Positions 10,111-20,999 of a stretch of 64,000 bases of DNA are shown piece by piece. The notes under the pieces are model-generated. The model saw only the letters and a list, made by a program, of their open reading frames with translations. It made no database searches and was not told the origin of the DNA. The stretch is from Achatina immaculata (lineage: Eukaryota; Mollusca; Gastropoda; Stylommatophora; Achatinidae). The DNA lies in assembly GCA_009760885.1 (NCBI GenBank), contig CM019709.1, positions 33,720,626 to 33,784,625 on the forward strand, written 5' to 3'. Position 1 is the stretch's first letter. Every line of letters starts with the position of its first letter. Made by a program: the position numbers and the translations under genes.

Positions 10111-10660
10111 AACCATAAAAATTTTCAAGGGATTTAACCTTCTGTCCTAATCTGCCAAAATATGCTATGGGTTATCTCCCCTATAAATCTTCATTTGCAG
10201 TGGTTTTCAGAATAAACAGAATGTGTCGCACCTATTCATGCAAACTTCTGCCATGACACACATGTGTTCATATTAAGCATAAATTTATGGCGTGTTACTG
10301 TTTGAGTTACACTTGAAAGGGGGGGGTGTAATTTAATATAGTTTGAAAGATAATGTTTTAGAACCAAATTGCGGCCACCCGTCTCTGGCTGCCTTGCGGC
10401 ACACCAGAATGCCGAAGCACACATCTTGAAAAACTCTGCTCTATTGCAAGTGTATGACACTGGACAGTATTTTACGTTTTTATATGACGTGTGGGAGATT
10501 TGCCAAAACAATTTTTAAAAATGCTTAGAGTGGCTGGGGGCTTCGTGGTCTTTAGGCGAGACAGGGTGGTGGAGCTGAATGAGGAAATATGACGACTTCG
10601 AGCATGCGGATGGAGACTGAGACAGTGACTAGACCAAGGCAGAGCCGGTTTAACAGGATG
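10110..10660. other. No recognisable feature
   Basis: Unique-looking sequence. The open frames here have no motif that I recognise and no splice context. Confidence 0.45.
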
Positions 10661-10672
10661 ATGCACACGGTC

Positions 10673-10676
10673 GTGG

Positions 10677-10707
<31 letters not shown>

Positions 10708-10713
10708 GGTGGT
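10673..10713. repeat. (GGT)n microsatellite
   Basis: About 13 GGT units with one interruption. Confidence 0.9.
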
Positions 10714-10894
10714 AGCAGACTCTCAGATCATGCTTGGCAAGATGGGGTGGTTTGCTGTGACAAGAATGGATATGCCGGGATGAGAGGCATTGAGGTCGCC
10801 GATCTCGTGACGCCACTGCAGCAGAAAAAAAAAGTATGATTCCCGTGGACATTACAGACAGGCTGAAAAAGGTGGTCGAGATACTGGGCTAATA

Positions 10895-11330
10895 ATGTGG
10901 CAGGGATCACCGTAGTTCCCCCATGTCGGTGGAGCCTGCTAAAGATGGGACTTCAGCCTACCGTCCTGTATTGTAGGTCGACTGTGGACACTCTTAAGAG
11001 GGACTTCAACCTACTGTCTTGTAGTTCGTCCTGTGACAAATAGGGACTTCATCCTACTGTCTTGTAGGTCGATCCGGGACACACTAAGAGGGACTTCAGC
11101 TTAAAGTCTTGTAGGTCGACTGGGTACACTCTAAGAGGGATTTCAACCTACTGTGTTGTATGTCGTCCGGAGACACCCTAAGAGGGATTTCAACCTACTG
11201 TCTTATAGATCGACTGCGTACACCCTAAGAGGGACTTCAACCTAAAATCTTGTGGGTCGACTGGGGACACTTTAAGAGAGACTTCAACCTATGTACAAAC
11301 ACCCAAAGTAAGAGTCAATAAACCTCTGCC
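10895..11330 (+). repeat. Family F copy with internal ~47-bp minisatellite
   Basis: It opens with the family F core GGCAGGGATCACCGTAGTTC and GGTGGAGCCTGCTAAAGA. A diverged array of about seven units follows (AAGAGGGACTTCAACCTACT, CTTGTAGGTCGACTGGGGAC), ending in ACCCAAAGTAAGAGTCAATA. The array at 14465-14975 has the same unit and the same ending, so both derive from one element. Confidence 0.75.
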
Positions 11331-11470
11331 AGCTACCTTCTTGTGACATCAAGGTGCCACATGATGACTGAACTGTGGATTTCTCTCATTCCATCACTTT
11401 AAACTGAAACAGGACAAAAATGCATTGTTGATAATATATACAGAGGATGAAGGATCGAGGTGTGAGGAGG

Positions 11471-11474
<4 letters not shown>

Positions 11475-11520
<46 letters not shown>
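11475..11520. repeat. (GA)n microsatellite
   Basis: About 22 GA units followed by a short A run. Confidence 0.95.
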
Positions 11521-11522
<2 letters not shown>

Positions 11523-11629
11523 AAAAAAAAACCGGATAGCTGGCTTACAGAATTCAAAATTGCCAGAACCAACAGTTGACTGGCACAGTTAGTGTTCATA
11601 CTTTTCGTTGGTTATTGAAACAGAGAACG

Positions 11630-11860
11630 GAGCACGTGTGGGTGTGACTTGAGTGCTGTGGTGTGTGGGTGTGACTTGAGTGCTGTGGCTGTGTGGGTGT
11701 GACTTGAGTGCTGTGGTGTGTGGGTGTGACTTGACTGCTGTGTTGTGTGGGTGTGACTTGAGTGCTGTGGTTTGTGGGTGTGACTTGAGTGCTGTGTGGG
11801 TGTGACTTGAGTGCTGTGGTGTGTGGGCGTGACATGAGTGCTGTGTGGGTGTGACTTGAG
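11630..11860. repeat. 24-27-bp minisatellite
   Basis: Units of GTGTGGGTGTGACTTGAGTG plus CTGTGGT. This is the shorter-unit half of a two-part array. Confidence 0.9.
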
Positions 11861-12495
11861 TGTGGTGGTGCTGGTGTGTGGTGTGACTTGAGTGCGGTGG
11901 TGCTGGTGTGTGGGTGTGACTTAGTGTGGTGTTGCTGGTGTGTGGGTATGACTTGAGTGCGGTGGTGCTGGTGTGTGGGTGTGACTTGAGTGCGGTGCTG
12001 CTGGTGTGTGGGTGTGACTTAGTGTGGTGGTGCTGGTGTATGGGTGTGACTTGGGTGCGGTGTTGCTGGTGTGTGGGTGTGACTTGAGTGCGGTGGTGCT
12101 GGTGTGTGGGTGTGACTTAGTGTGGTGGTGCTGGTGTGTGGGTGTGACTTAGTGTGGTGGTGCTGGTGTGTGGGTGTGACTTGAGTGCGGTGGTGCTGGT
12201 GTATGGGTGTGACTTGAGTGCGGTGGTGCTGGTGTGTATGGGTGTGACTTGAGTGTGGTGGTGATGGTGTGTGGGTGTGACTTAGTGTGGTGATGCTGGT
12301 GTGTGGGTGTGACTTGAGTGCGGTGGTGCTGGTGTATGGGTGTGACTTGAGTGCGGTGGTGCTGGTGTATGGGTGTGACTTGAGTGCGGTGGTGCTGATG
12401 TATGGGTGTGACTTGAGTGTGGTGGTGCTGGTGTGTGGGTGTGACTTGAATGCGGTGGTGCTGGTGTGTGGTGTGACTTGAGTGTGGTGGTGCTT
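11860..12495. repeat. 33-bp minisatellite
   Basis: About 19 units of GCGGTGGTGCTGGTGTGTGG plus GTGTGACTTGAGT. This is the shorter unit to the left with an inserted GGTGCTG segment. The minus-strand frame is open (His/Thr/Pro-rich) only because 33 is a multiple of three. Confidence 0.9.
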
Positions 12496-12694
12496 GTTCC
12501 TAGATTCAAGATTTAAAAAACACTTGAACACGGAATCCAGAGAACGTGCCGGATTAATTCACATACACATTAAGACAGGAAACGCAGGAAATGTACTGGT
12601 TATCTGACGCCTGTGGAGAAAGAACAGATGTTAATGAGTCCAATCTACACGGAGAAAGAACGTAAGGCAGACGATGAGATACATGGAGTGGAAC

Positions 12695-12755
12695 CTTTCA
12701 GACAAGACTTCAGACAACACTTCAGACAAGACTTCAGACAACACTTCAGACTTTG
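12695..12755. repeat. 12-bp tandem repeat
   Basis: Alternating CAGACAAGACTT and CAGACAACACTT units, about four in all. Confidence 0.85.
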
Positions 12756-12904
12756 AGAACACCAGTTTGGAACTTTGTGTAACTCGGTATAGAGATTTCA
12801 GATGTGATACATGGTACATGGAAAGAGAAAAGAGCATGAGTGAAAGACTATGAGGTTTTGTGTATGACAGAACTCATAGAGGAGATTCGACTCTTTGGTC
12901 AGTT

Positions 12905-13345
12905 AATCGAGCATATGCCTGTGAGACCTGGACACTTAACAAAACAGCTGATAAACACTTAAATGCCTTTGAATGTAAATCCTACAGAAGAGTTCTTCAA
13001 ATATCATGGACACAACAACAAAAAACAACAAGAAATATATCCATATTCCAAGAACTTAATATTGAAGAAGGCTGACTAGTAAAGAGGATTTAAAGAGAGA
13101 AAACTGAAATATTTTGGACACATTAAACGTCATGATAATCTAGAGAAGACCGTCTTGGAAGGGTACATAATGGGAAAAAGAAAGAGAGGAAGACCAAGGT
13201 GAAGATGGCTGCAAGACATCGTTGATGATCTGCAAATGGATGCATCAGCAGCAGGCCATCTTGCTCACAACCGAGAGGCCTAGAGGAGAGCTGTTAGGGA
13301 GGCAAAGTTTCTCAAGGGACATGCAAATGACTGACTGAATGATCA
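12905..13345 (+). mobile_element. LINE-A 3' fragment
   Basis: It encodes Ala-Tyr-Ala-Cys-Glu-Thr-Trp-Thr-Leu-Asn-Lys-Thr-Ala-Asp-Lys, then Arg-Arg-Val-Leu-Gln-Ile-Ser-Trp-Thr and Gln-Glu-Leu-Asn-Ile-Glu-Glu-Gly. A stop follows (Trp codon changed to TGA), then a degraded C-terminal region and an ATGACTGACTGAATG tail. It is 5' truncated and not functional. Confidence 0.85.
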
Positions 13346-13825
13346 AAGGAGAAGAAGAAGAAGAAATACATATTATTACTTTGTGAATGATATATTAAGA
13401 GATAAACGATATAGTCTGGAGGGGGGAATGGGGGCTTGTTTGCCCTTAGGGCCCAGGTGGTCTCATCCGCCACTGGATACTTCTAGAAAAGATTTTAAAA
13501 AAACGATTTATAGTGGATTATTTATTATCTTATCAGTTTTTTTTTTACAAAAGCGTGCCCCATCTAATCTAGCCAGGGCTTACAATGTGGCGTGCACTGA
13601 TGTTCAGACTGATAGCTATACCGAAAAATGTCGGTCACGCAATATGTGTACATACACATACATGTACACCATCATCAGGTTGCTGCGCAGGCATACACCA
13701 GCGGTCATGCTACGTCACAGAAATAAGTCCTTAATGTTGTTTGTGGGCCTTACCTGGTGACTTTCTATCGTGACAGATCGTTACACAAGTGGTTTCCCAG
13801 TTTGTTTTTTGTTTGTTTGTTTGTA
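13345..13825. other. No recognisable feature
   Basis: It contains a short GAA run (13350-13365) and a 125-codon open frame without a known motif. I treat the frame as chance. Confidence 0.4.
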
Positions 13826-13827
13826 AA

Positions 13828-13833
13828 GTTCCA

Positions 13834-13877
<44 letters not shown>

Positions 13878-14235
13878 CTTTCTCTCTTTCACCCTCTCTC
13901 TCTCTCTCTTTCTACCTCTCTCTCTCTTTCTTTCTTTCTCTCTCTCTCTCTCTTTCTCCCTCTTTCTCCGTCTTTCCTTCTCTCTCTGTCCTTTTTATAT
14001 TTCTCTCTCTGTCTTTCTCTCTCTCTGTCTTTCTCTCTCTCTATCTTTCTCTCTTTCCTGTATCGCTCTCTCTCTCATTTTTCTTTCTTTCTTTCTCTCC
14101 CTCTCTTTTCTCTCTCTTGCTCTCTGTCTTTCTCTCTGTATCTTTCTCTCTCCCTTTTCTCTCTTTTCTCTCTTTCTCTCTCTGTCTCTGTTCTCTGTCT
14201 CTGTGTTCTCTCTCTCTCTCTCTTTCTCTCTCTCC
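13828..14235. repeat. Pyrimidine-rich (TC/TTTC) tract
   Basis: CT and CTTT units with occasional G on the plus strand over about 400 bp. The overlapping Ser/Leu/Phe open frames in several phases reflect composition. Confidence 0.95.
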
Positions 14236-14464
14236 GTGTCCAGTCCTTCCACGCAATATTTGTAGCACTTCCAAAAAAAAAACTTTTATATGGTTCTAGT
14301 ACTTTCCTGGCTAGCCCAATTACATGGAAAAGGGTGGGGTGGGGACCGGGGGCTCAGCAGGTACAGTTCTCCTGGACCCAATAAACATCCTTAGTTCTAA
14401 GAAAAGTCCCACGTTGATGAAAACAGAATGGCCTATTGATGTGCTAAATGGGGGATGATGGATA

Positions 14465-14975
14465 GGATATCATGCATGTCGACTGGGTACACCCTAAGGG
14501 GGAATTCAACCTACTGTCTTGTACGCTGACCGGGGACACCCTAAGAGAGACTTCAACCTAAAATCTTGTACGTTGACCGGGGACACCCTAAGAGAGACTT
14601 CAACCTAAAATCTTGTACGTTGACCGGGGACACCCTAAGAGAGACTTCAACCTAAAGTCTTGTACGTTGACCGGGGACACCCTAAGAGAGACTTCAACCT
14701 AAAGTCTTGTACGTTGACCGGGGACACCCTAAGAGAGACTTCAACCTAAAGTCTTGTACGTTGACCGGGGACACCCTAAGAGAGACTTCAACCTAAAATC
14801 TTGTACGCTGACCGGGGACACCCTAAGAAAGAACTCAACCTAAAATCTTGTACGTTGACCGGGGACACCCTAAGAAAGAACTCAACCTAAAATCTTGTAC
14901 GCTGACCGGGGACACCCTAAGAGAGACTTCATGTTACTGACCTTCTACACAAAAACCCAAAGTAAGAGTCAGTAA
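14465..14975. repeat. 47-bp minisatellite
   Basis: About ten units of CCTAAGAGAGACTTCAACCT, AAAGTCTTGTACGTTGACCG and GGGACAC, much more uniform than the related array at 10895-11330. It ends with the same ACCCAAAGTAAGAGTCAGTA flank. Confidence 0.9.
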
Positions 14976-14979
14976 ACCA

Positions 14980-15530
14980 ATGTTTACTTCGTGCTCGAAG
15001 TCGTCATATTTCCTTACTCCGCTCCACCACCCTGTCTCCCCTAAAGACTCCCCCTTAGGGTGTCCGTTTTGCTATCGGTTTCCAAAATTCTTTTCGGAGT
15101 CACGGCTCCCTCTGACCCCTTTACCTCCCAGCCACACCCCTGGATCTTCAACTTTAGGTGTCGCCCGCTTTTAGAACTGCCAGGCTGCTCATGATCTTCT
15201 TTTTTCAGTATTTCTTCTGCCTCCTTTCCTCTTTAGCTTGTCACACAGACATGTATACATCATATGCGCGTGAGCGAATGTCACTGTTCTGAATGATCTG
15301 ACAGTTTTAAGCAATGTGCCCTCCAATGTTTTGCAGTTCACGCAGCATTTTCGGCCCTCGTGCAAATATATTCTCAAACAAACAAAATTAATTTAACATT
15401 CTCATAGGAAAAAAACATTAAAATCCAAAGAAATTAGGAAAACAAACTCATGCAGTGTTTTTTTTTTGCATCGCTACTATAGCACAGTGAGTGGCATCAG
15501 AAAATAGAAAAAAAATTAAAGAAGCAATTA
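14980..15530. other. No recognisable feature
   Basis: Non-repetitive sequence between the satellite and the mariner remnant. I see no gene or element. Confidence 0.45.
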
Positions 15531-15534
15531 TTAT

Positions 15535-15915
15535 TACGAAGGGTGATTGATAAGTTCTCGGCATAAGGTACAGCAGATTATTTGTGGACAACCTTTTGGG
15601 GTTATTTCACAATATAAGTTTCTGCACTTAGTCCAGCGATCCTGGAACATACGGATCCCTTTTTTTGTAAAAGCAGCATCTTGTGCCAGTAGACAGTGGT
15701 CTACAGCATGAATGACGTCATCATCTGAAGCAAATTTGCGACCACTGAGCTCCTTTTTGAGTTTGGTAAACAGGTAATAGTCCAAAGGAGCGAAATATGG
15801 GGAATGAGGAGGTTGTTCAAGAAGCTGGATGCCACCAGAAAGGGGTTCTACAAAAGTGGACCTGCGAGGTTCTGAAAGAACTGCAGAATCAGCGGAGTCT
15901 AACATCAGCATAATA
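15535..15915 (-). pseudogene. mariner-family transposase remnant
   Basis: About 125 codons on the minus strand resemble the C-terminal third of a mariner transposase. They read Leu-Leu-Glu-Gln-Pro-Pro-His-Ser-Pro-Tyr-Phe-Ala-Pro-Leu-Asp-Tyr-Tyr-Leu-Phe, then a Lys-Lys-Glu-Leu-Ser-Gly-Arg-Lys-Phe-like block, and later Lys-Lys-Gly-Ile-Arg-Met-Phe-Gln-Asp-Arg-Trp. In the family the motif is usually SPDLAPSDYxLF, and its first Asp is the third catalytic acid. Here that position is Tyr, so the enzyme would be dead even if complete. The terminal repeat probably starts at about 15537 (CGAAGGGTGATTGATAAGTT). The N-terminal part is absent. Confidence 0.8.
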
Positions 15916-16029
15916 CGTTCTTTTTCCTGTACATCACGAAGTCAAAGATCCTTACAATTCAAATATTTGAAAATTGTTAAAGGTTAAAACCCTGCCCATT
16001 TTTTTTAATCTCGGGATTTGTCATTTCTG

Positions 16030-16485
16030 GCTGTGAGGTGACAGTTTGGAGCGGATGGGAGGACGCTGTCCGTTTTAGCAATCAGCGATCCACATCTGAT
16101 CAAGACCCTGTCACACCTCTCCGTAGGTACCCCCCGTAACAGACTTCTCCACCTTTCAGTTGGTACCCCCAGTAGCACACTGTTCAACCTTTCCTTTGGT
16201 ACCCCCAGTAACAGACTGTCCCATCTTTCCGTTGGTACCCCCTCCCCAGTAACAGGCCTAGCCTGGCCAACGGGGCAGGGATCGCCATAGTTCCCTCCGG
16301 TGGTGGAGTCTGATAAAGAAGTACTGCGCACTTCCTGCTTTTTAGCTGAACTCTGGGCTGAAAAATAACTTCCATGACACGTTCAGTATTTCAACGTCGC
16401 CATCGCATCGGCTGCAAAGAACATCAGCTTGCAGTTCTAGGGAGAAAGAAGAAGAAGAAGAAGAAAAAGAAGAAGAAGAAGAGCA
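16030..16485 (+). repeat. Family F copy with ~33-bp minisatellite and (GAA)n tail
   Basis: It starts near a GATCAAGACCCTGTCACACC block and carries about four units around CTTTCCGTTGGTACCCCCAG. Then come the core CCTAGCCTGGCC, GGGATCGCCATAGTTCCCTC and GGTGGTGGAGTCTGATAAAG. It ends with AAGAACATCAGCTTGCAGTT followed by GAA repeats. The same end occurs at 49410-49460, which suggests retroposition of a short non-coding element. Confidence 0.7.
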
Positions 16486-16789
16486 TAACATCAGATGGTG
16501 AGTGAGCTACGGTGCTTTAAAGACCAGGGAGGTGGAGCTAAAGAGAAGAAAAATTGTCATGTGCTCGCATGGCCAACATATACTTACATGAACGAAGTAT
16601 GTCAGTAACGTAACATTCTGAACAATCAGCTACACGGCAGCAGAGAACTGTAGCGACCTAGATCAAGATTAAAAATCTTGCCCAGGTCATGACTTTCTCT
16701 TTTTTGTCCCTAACCTGATAAGGCTCGGGCCAAAACGTGCTTTGGGGGGTGGGGGACGATTAAACTTAAAGCACCCTTGTACAACACTT

Positions 16790-16854
16790 ATTTATATCTG
16801 TAGTCATTCGTTCTTCTCTATAGGACCACAAGATTCCCCAGAAAACTCAGAGAA
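16790..16854 (+). promoter_or_regulatory. Possible core promoter and 5' UTR of the dermatopontin-like gene
   Basis: A TATA-like TTTATAT lies at 16791-16797, about 60 bp before the ATG at 16855. Alternatively, TTCGTTCTTCTCTATAG at 16808-16824 reads well as a 3' splice site, in which case the 5' UTR has an upstream non-coding exon. The sequence alone cannot decide. Confidence 0.3.
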
Positions 16855-17083
16855 ATGTTCGGCGTGAAGAAAGTCTCCGGATTTGTTGTGATGTCTTTCC
16901 TCCTGGCGGCCCAAGGTCAGTGGATGACGGAGTACGACCAGCACTTTAAGATCGAGTGCCCGGACAAGGAGGTCATCAAAGCCTTCGAGAGCGAGCATGA
17001 CAACAAGTACGAGGACAGAGTCTGGAACATCATCTGCGCTCAGCTACCCCACGAGATCAGCTTGGGCAGCTGCGAGTGGACAA
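16855..17083 (+). CDS. Dermatopontin-like secreted protein, exon 1
   Basis: First of four coding exons (16855-17083, 20723-20854, 25398-25521, 30162-30222), which join to 546 nt encoding 181 residues plus stop. Dermatopontins are small secreted extracellular-matrix proteins. In molluscs they are found in connective tissue and shell matrix, and the family binds other matrix components. Exon 1 encodes a signal peptide (residues 1 to about 21, hydrophobic core Phe-Val-Val-Met-Ser-Phe-Leu-Leu-Ala-Ala) and repeat 1. In repeat 1, Tyr27-Asp28, Cys35-Pro36, His48-Asp49-Asn50, Tyr52-Glu53-Asp54-Arg55 and Cys61 follow the family pattern. Cys73-Glu-Trp-Thr precedes the junction. The donor A|GTCAGT at 17084 is phase 1, and joining it to exon 2 gives Trp-Thr-Asn-Tyr, as the family requires. 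Reading on past the donor gives only an artefactual polythreonine tail. The start is the only ATG giving a signal peptide. Confidence 0.88.
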
Positions 17084-17154
17084 GTCAGTGGAACTACTCA
17101 ATTTTTTTGCTGTTACGTGAATGCTTTTTCTTCAGACTTTTCAGCACGTGCAGT

Positions 17155-17237
17155 ACAATAACTGTTACTACTGCTGCTAAATCTACTTCCACTACTACAA
17201 CTATCTCTGCATCCGCTGCTGCTGCTACTGCTGCTAT

Positions 17238-17287
<50 letters not shown>

Positions 17288-17462
17288 TCTCTCCGGTTGC
17301 TACTACTACTACTATCTCTGCAGCTGCTGCTGCTGCTACTACTACTACTACTACTACTACTATCTCTGCAGTTGCTACTACTACTACTACTACTACTACT
17401 ACTATCTCTGCAGTTGCTACTACTACTACCACTATCTCTGCAGCTGCTGCTGCTGCTACTAT

Positions 17463-17524
<62 letters not shown>

Positions 17525-17769
17525 TTATCTCAGCACTTGCTATTGTTACTGCGACTATACAACTTGTGCGCGAATATTTCTATTACCTTACTTCTACTAT
17601 TCATACTACCACTACTGCTACTGCTGCTGCTACTACTACGACTACTTCTACTGCTATAACTACTGCTGCTACTACTAGTGCTACTACTACTAATTACTGC
17701 TACTACTGCTGCTGCTATTACTACTACTACTACTACTACTACAACTACTTCTACTGCTACAGCTACTGT

Positions 17770-17800
<31 letters not shown>

Positions 17801-17900
17801 GCTACTACTACTATTACTACTATTACTGCTACTAATCCTGCTGCTATTACTACTACTACTGTTACTACTGCTGCTGGTGCTGCTACTACTGTCTGTCTGT
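17155..17900. repeat. (ACT)n compound triplet repeat
   Basis: ACT units interspersed with GCT and ATCTCTGC(A/C) blocks, within intron 1. One stretch (about 17457-17525) is nearly pure. Open frames of poly-Thr, poly-Leu and poly-Tyr in all three phases show that it is not selected as protein. Confidence 0.95.
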
Positions 17901-18479
17901 CATGGACGTGACATTACTTCGAGCGAAACAAAGTAATTCATCTCATTGCTATGCCCTCTAGAAAAAGATGTTGTCGAGTTATTGCCCATCATTCTTCTAC
18001 ACATACCTCAGTCCTTGGATATTATCTGCCACCTCAGTTGATGACTTCCTCTCACTCCATCACCTTAGGCTGTCCTTCACCTTCTCTCTTGAACACTGTC
18101 TTTTCTTCGTTTCCTGTTGAGCTTTCCTGCTGTTACACAGACATATAACTCCGTACGACATACGAAGACGGGCAGATATATACAGCACAGCAGAGACACT
18201 TTACACCGGTGTTAGTACAGGAGATGTACACACAAATCAATTCCGTGTATGTGACTACGACATGATGGGAAACACAGTGAAGACTGACATTCGTAGCAAA
18301 GTGGTGGAGCTACTTAACAATACAGCTTCTTGAGTCAACTCAGAATTATAAGAAACTCCACCAGGACACGCTGTCTATTTAAAATTCCGTCCCTTTTCCC
18401 CCTATAGTTCTTCGCCACAGCATCATATGAAATGGGAATCTTCTTCAAAGTTTTAAAACGTATCAGGGATTCACAGAGA

Positions 18480-19010
18480 ATGTTTCTTAAGATTGGGAAG
18501 AATTTGCTTCGAAAAGAATGGGTTCATCTGTTAAGCCAGACAGATGTGACAAACCTAACGTGGCTTTACTGTCCAGGGCATGCGGGAGTACATGGCAATG
18601 ATGTGGCATAAGACTTGCTGGACAGGCAAAAATAAATGATAGACTGACAATGGACAAGGAGGACATTGCTAAGGCTGTATTGGACAGACTGCGGGAGATT
18701 GAAGAGCGGGAATGGAAGAACAATGTAGTTGTGAAGAGATTGCTGGAGCTAGGACAAACTAAAGGTTCTGGCAGGAAATCCGAACTTTGTGGCAGAAAAC
18801 GCATCATAAACAACCAACATTTGACAGGAACTATTAGCAAACATACTCTTGGATGGATGCTGCGGCTTGCGACGGAGCATTTATTGGGCTCTCCTGAATG
18901 CAGTGAACCCAGAGTCCGAATTTTGACCTTTGAACTTTGGAGGACGTGCAACAGCTCTCTCTTCTATTACGTGGCGCAATGTGCCAAGGTAAAACAGGAA
19001 ACTATGTGAG
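18480..19010 (+). pseudogene. RNase H domain of a non-LTR retrotransposon, decayed
   Basis: Around 18560-18610 the plus strand reads Leu-Tyr-Cys-Pro-Gly-His-Ala-Gly-Val-His-Gly-Asn-Asp-Val-Ala. This matches the WxPGHxGxxGNExAD signature of RNase H, followed by a frame break at the position of the last catalytic Asp (GTGGCATAAGAC). Downstream, 18650-18900 stays open as Met-Asp-Lys-Glu-Asp-Ile-Ala-Lys-Ala-Val-Leu-Asp-Arg-Leu, a tail region common after this domain in RNase H-encoding non-LTR elements such as the I group. The lineage assignment is tentative. It lies in intron 1 in sense with the gene. Confidence 0.65.
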
Positions 19011-19714
19011 GCCAACATGGCTGACAGAACTCACAACTTGGACAGAAGACTATTTCACCTGTTATATGAACTGTGACAGGAAACACCGGCTTCTGACGAG
19101 CCCCAGTCAGTACTACTTGTAGTGGGATCAACACATCTTCGAAGATTCAAAACGAGTTTAATGGTGTAACATGATGATAATGATGCATCCGATGATGGTA
19201 GATGATGATGATGATGTTGATGACATATCTCCAAATGTTGTGACTAGCAACAGCCAGTGGTTCCATCACAAACAGAAAGAACCTAGAGACATTGTTTATC
19301 TCCCTTCAACAATAGTCACACCACAACGAATACACAACACTGCTGTTCTTGTACGAGCCAAGGCCAGCCTGTTCTAACTCGATAAATTTCATGCAGAAAT
19401 CCCCCCTCCCCCAAAACTGTCCTTTACACTTCTCGTGCGGCCGTAGAAACAACTGAAGATACGTGAAAGTGTGAATTTGGAAGCTTCTACCAGCTTAACC
19501 AGAGGGAGTCACCCCGGTAACTCTCCTGTGAAAAACAACAAGGGAATTAATCCTGCTAGGTTTGAACAGAGGGGAAACAACCCCAGAAAAGATACTGTTC
19601 ACAGACTTGGATGCTGCTGATAATTAGCATATAGGAACCAAAGAAACTTGCGCACAGTAAAATGGCAGTATTCTGTGGTTAGCCGTGACAATTAAAAAAC
19701 AAAAACGTTTTAGA

Positions 19715-19935
19715 CTTGAGAGGGAGAGAGAGAGGAGAGAAAGAGGGAGAGAGAGGAAGAGAGAGGGAGAGAGAGGGTGAGAGAGAGGGAGAGAGAGAAA
19801 GGAGAGAGAGGGAGAGAGAGGAAGAAAGAGGGAGAGAGAGGGAGAGAGAGATGGAGAGAGAGAGGGAGAGAGAGAAGGAGAGAGAGAGGGAGAGAGAGAA
19901 TGAGAGAGAGGGAGAGAAAGGAGACAGAGAGGCCG
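19715..19935. repeat. (GA)n-rich purine tract
   Basis: GAGA with GGAGAGAGAG units on the plus strand, within intron 1. Confidence 0.95.
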
Positions 19936-20046
19936 CAACCCGAGTAAGGGAGTCTGCAAGGACAAGCAAGAGCCAAACCTGCATAGAAAAATGAGCTATC
20001 CACTCCACTACCTCGCCCTATCTCTCTGTTCAACTCTCTAACTCCT

Positions 20047-20722
20047 TTGACGGTTATACCAAAGACTATATGAAATAATACTGTGACGTTGTTTATTGTT
20101 GACGGTTATACCAAAGACTATATGAAATAATACTGTGACGTTGTTTATTGTTGACGGTTATACCAAAGACTATATGAAATAATACTGTGACGTTGTTTAT
20201 TGTTGACGGTTATACCAAAGACTATATGAAATAATACTGTCACGTTGTTTATTGTTGACGGTTATACCAAAGACTATATGAAATAATACTGTGACGTTGT
20301 TTATTGTTGACGGTTATACCAAAGACTATATGAAATAATACTGTGACGTTTATTGTTGACGGTTATACCACAGACTATATGAAATAATACTTTCACGTTG
20401 TTTACTGCTGACGGTTATACCAAAGACTATATGAAATAATATTGTCACGTTGTTTATTGTTGACTGTTATACCAAAGATTATATGAAATAATATTGTAAC
20501 GTTGTTTATTGTTGACTATTTTACCAAAGATTATATGAAATAATAATGTAACGTTGTTTATTTTTGACTATTTTACCAAAGATTATATGAAATAATAATG
20601 TAACGTTGTTTATTGTTGACGGTTATACCAAAGATTATATGAAATAATATTGTAACGTTGTTTATTGTTGACGGTTATACCAAAGACTATATGAAATAAT
20701 ACTGTAAAGTTGCTTATTGCAG
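20047..20722. repeat. 52-bp satellite abutting the exon 2 acceptor
   Basis: About 13 units of GACGGTTATACCAAAGACTA, TATGAAATAATACTGTGACG and TTGTTTATTGTT. The final unit ends AAGTTGCTTATTGCAG and is immediately followed by exon 2. The corresponding place in the other units is GTTTATTGTTGAC, so only the last unit has the acceptor AG. Confidence 0.92.
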
Positions 20723-20854
20723 ACTATGAAAACAACTACGACGGAGTCCTAGAGTTCCAGTGCCCCGAGGAGAAGATTATTGCTGGCCTGGAGGGTATTC
20801 ACGACAACCATTACGAAGATAGGAAGTACGGTTTCAAATGCTGTGCTGCTGCTG
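20723..20854 (+). CDS. Dermatopontin-like secreted protein, exon 2
   Basis: This exon encodes residues 77 (part) to 121 (part), which is repeat 2 of the protein. Asn77-Tyr78 spans the junction, followed by Tyr82-Asp83, Phe88-Gln-Cys90-Pro91, His103-Asp104-Asn105, Tyr107-Glu108-Asp109-Arg110, and Phe114-Lys-Cys116-Cys117. The spacing is the same as in repeat 1 (HDN to YEDR, then the Cys). The acceptor is TTGCTTATTGCAG|AC and the donor is G|GTAAGC at 20855, phase 1. Its GC content and codon choice stand out from the AT-rich satellite just upstream. Confidence 0.88.
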
Positions 20855-20999
20855 GTAAGCGGAATCTTCTTTGCTTTTATTAACCCTTTTTTTACCGTTT
20901 GTTTTCTTGGGGCTTTTGTCCCTAAGTGGAGATACGCTATACAGGTCGAACTATTCAAAGTTTTATTTGAAGATATGGCTCTTTTTTCTTTCTCTGCTT

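Larger units (their letters stand above)
17084..20722 (+). other. Intron 1 of the dermatopontin-like gene
   Basis: A 3.6-kb phase-1 intron, GTCAGT...TTGCAG. It contains an (ACT)n tract, an RNase H-bearing retroelement remnant, a purine tract and a 52-bp satellite that runs up to the acceptor. The stretches 17905-18480 and 19010-19700 show nothing I recognise. Confidence 0.85.

Noticed and set aside
16855..17835. A single-exon 326-codon protein with a polythreonine tail
   Set aside because: The frame crosses a good donor at 17084. Everything after it is (ACT)n that is open in all phases. The spliced form restores the family pattern.
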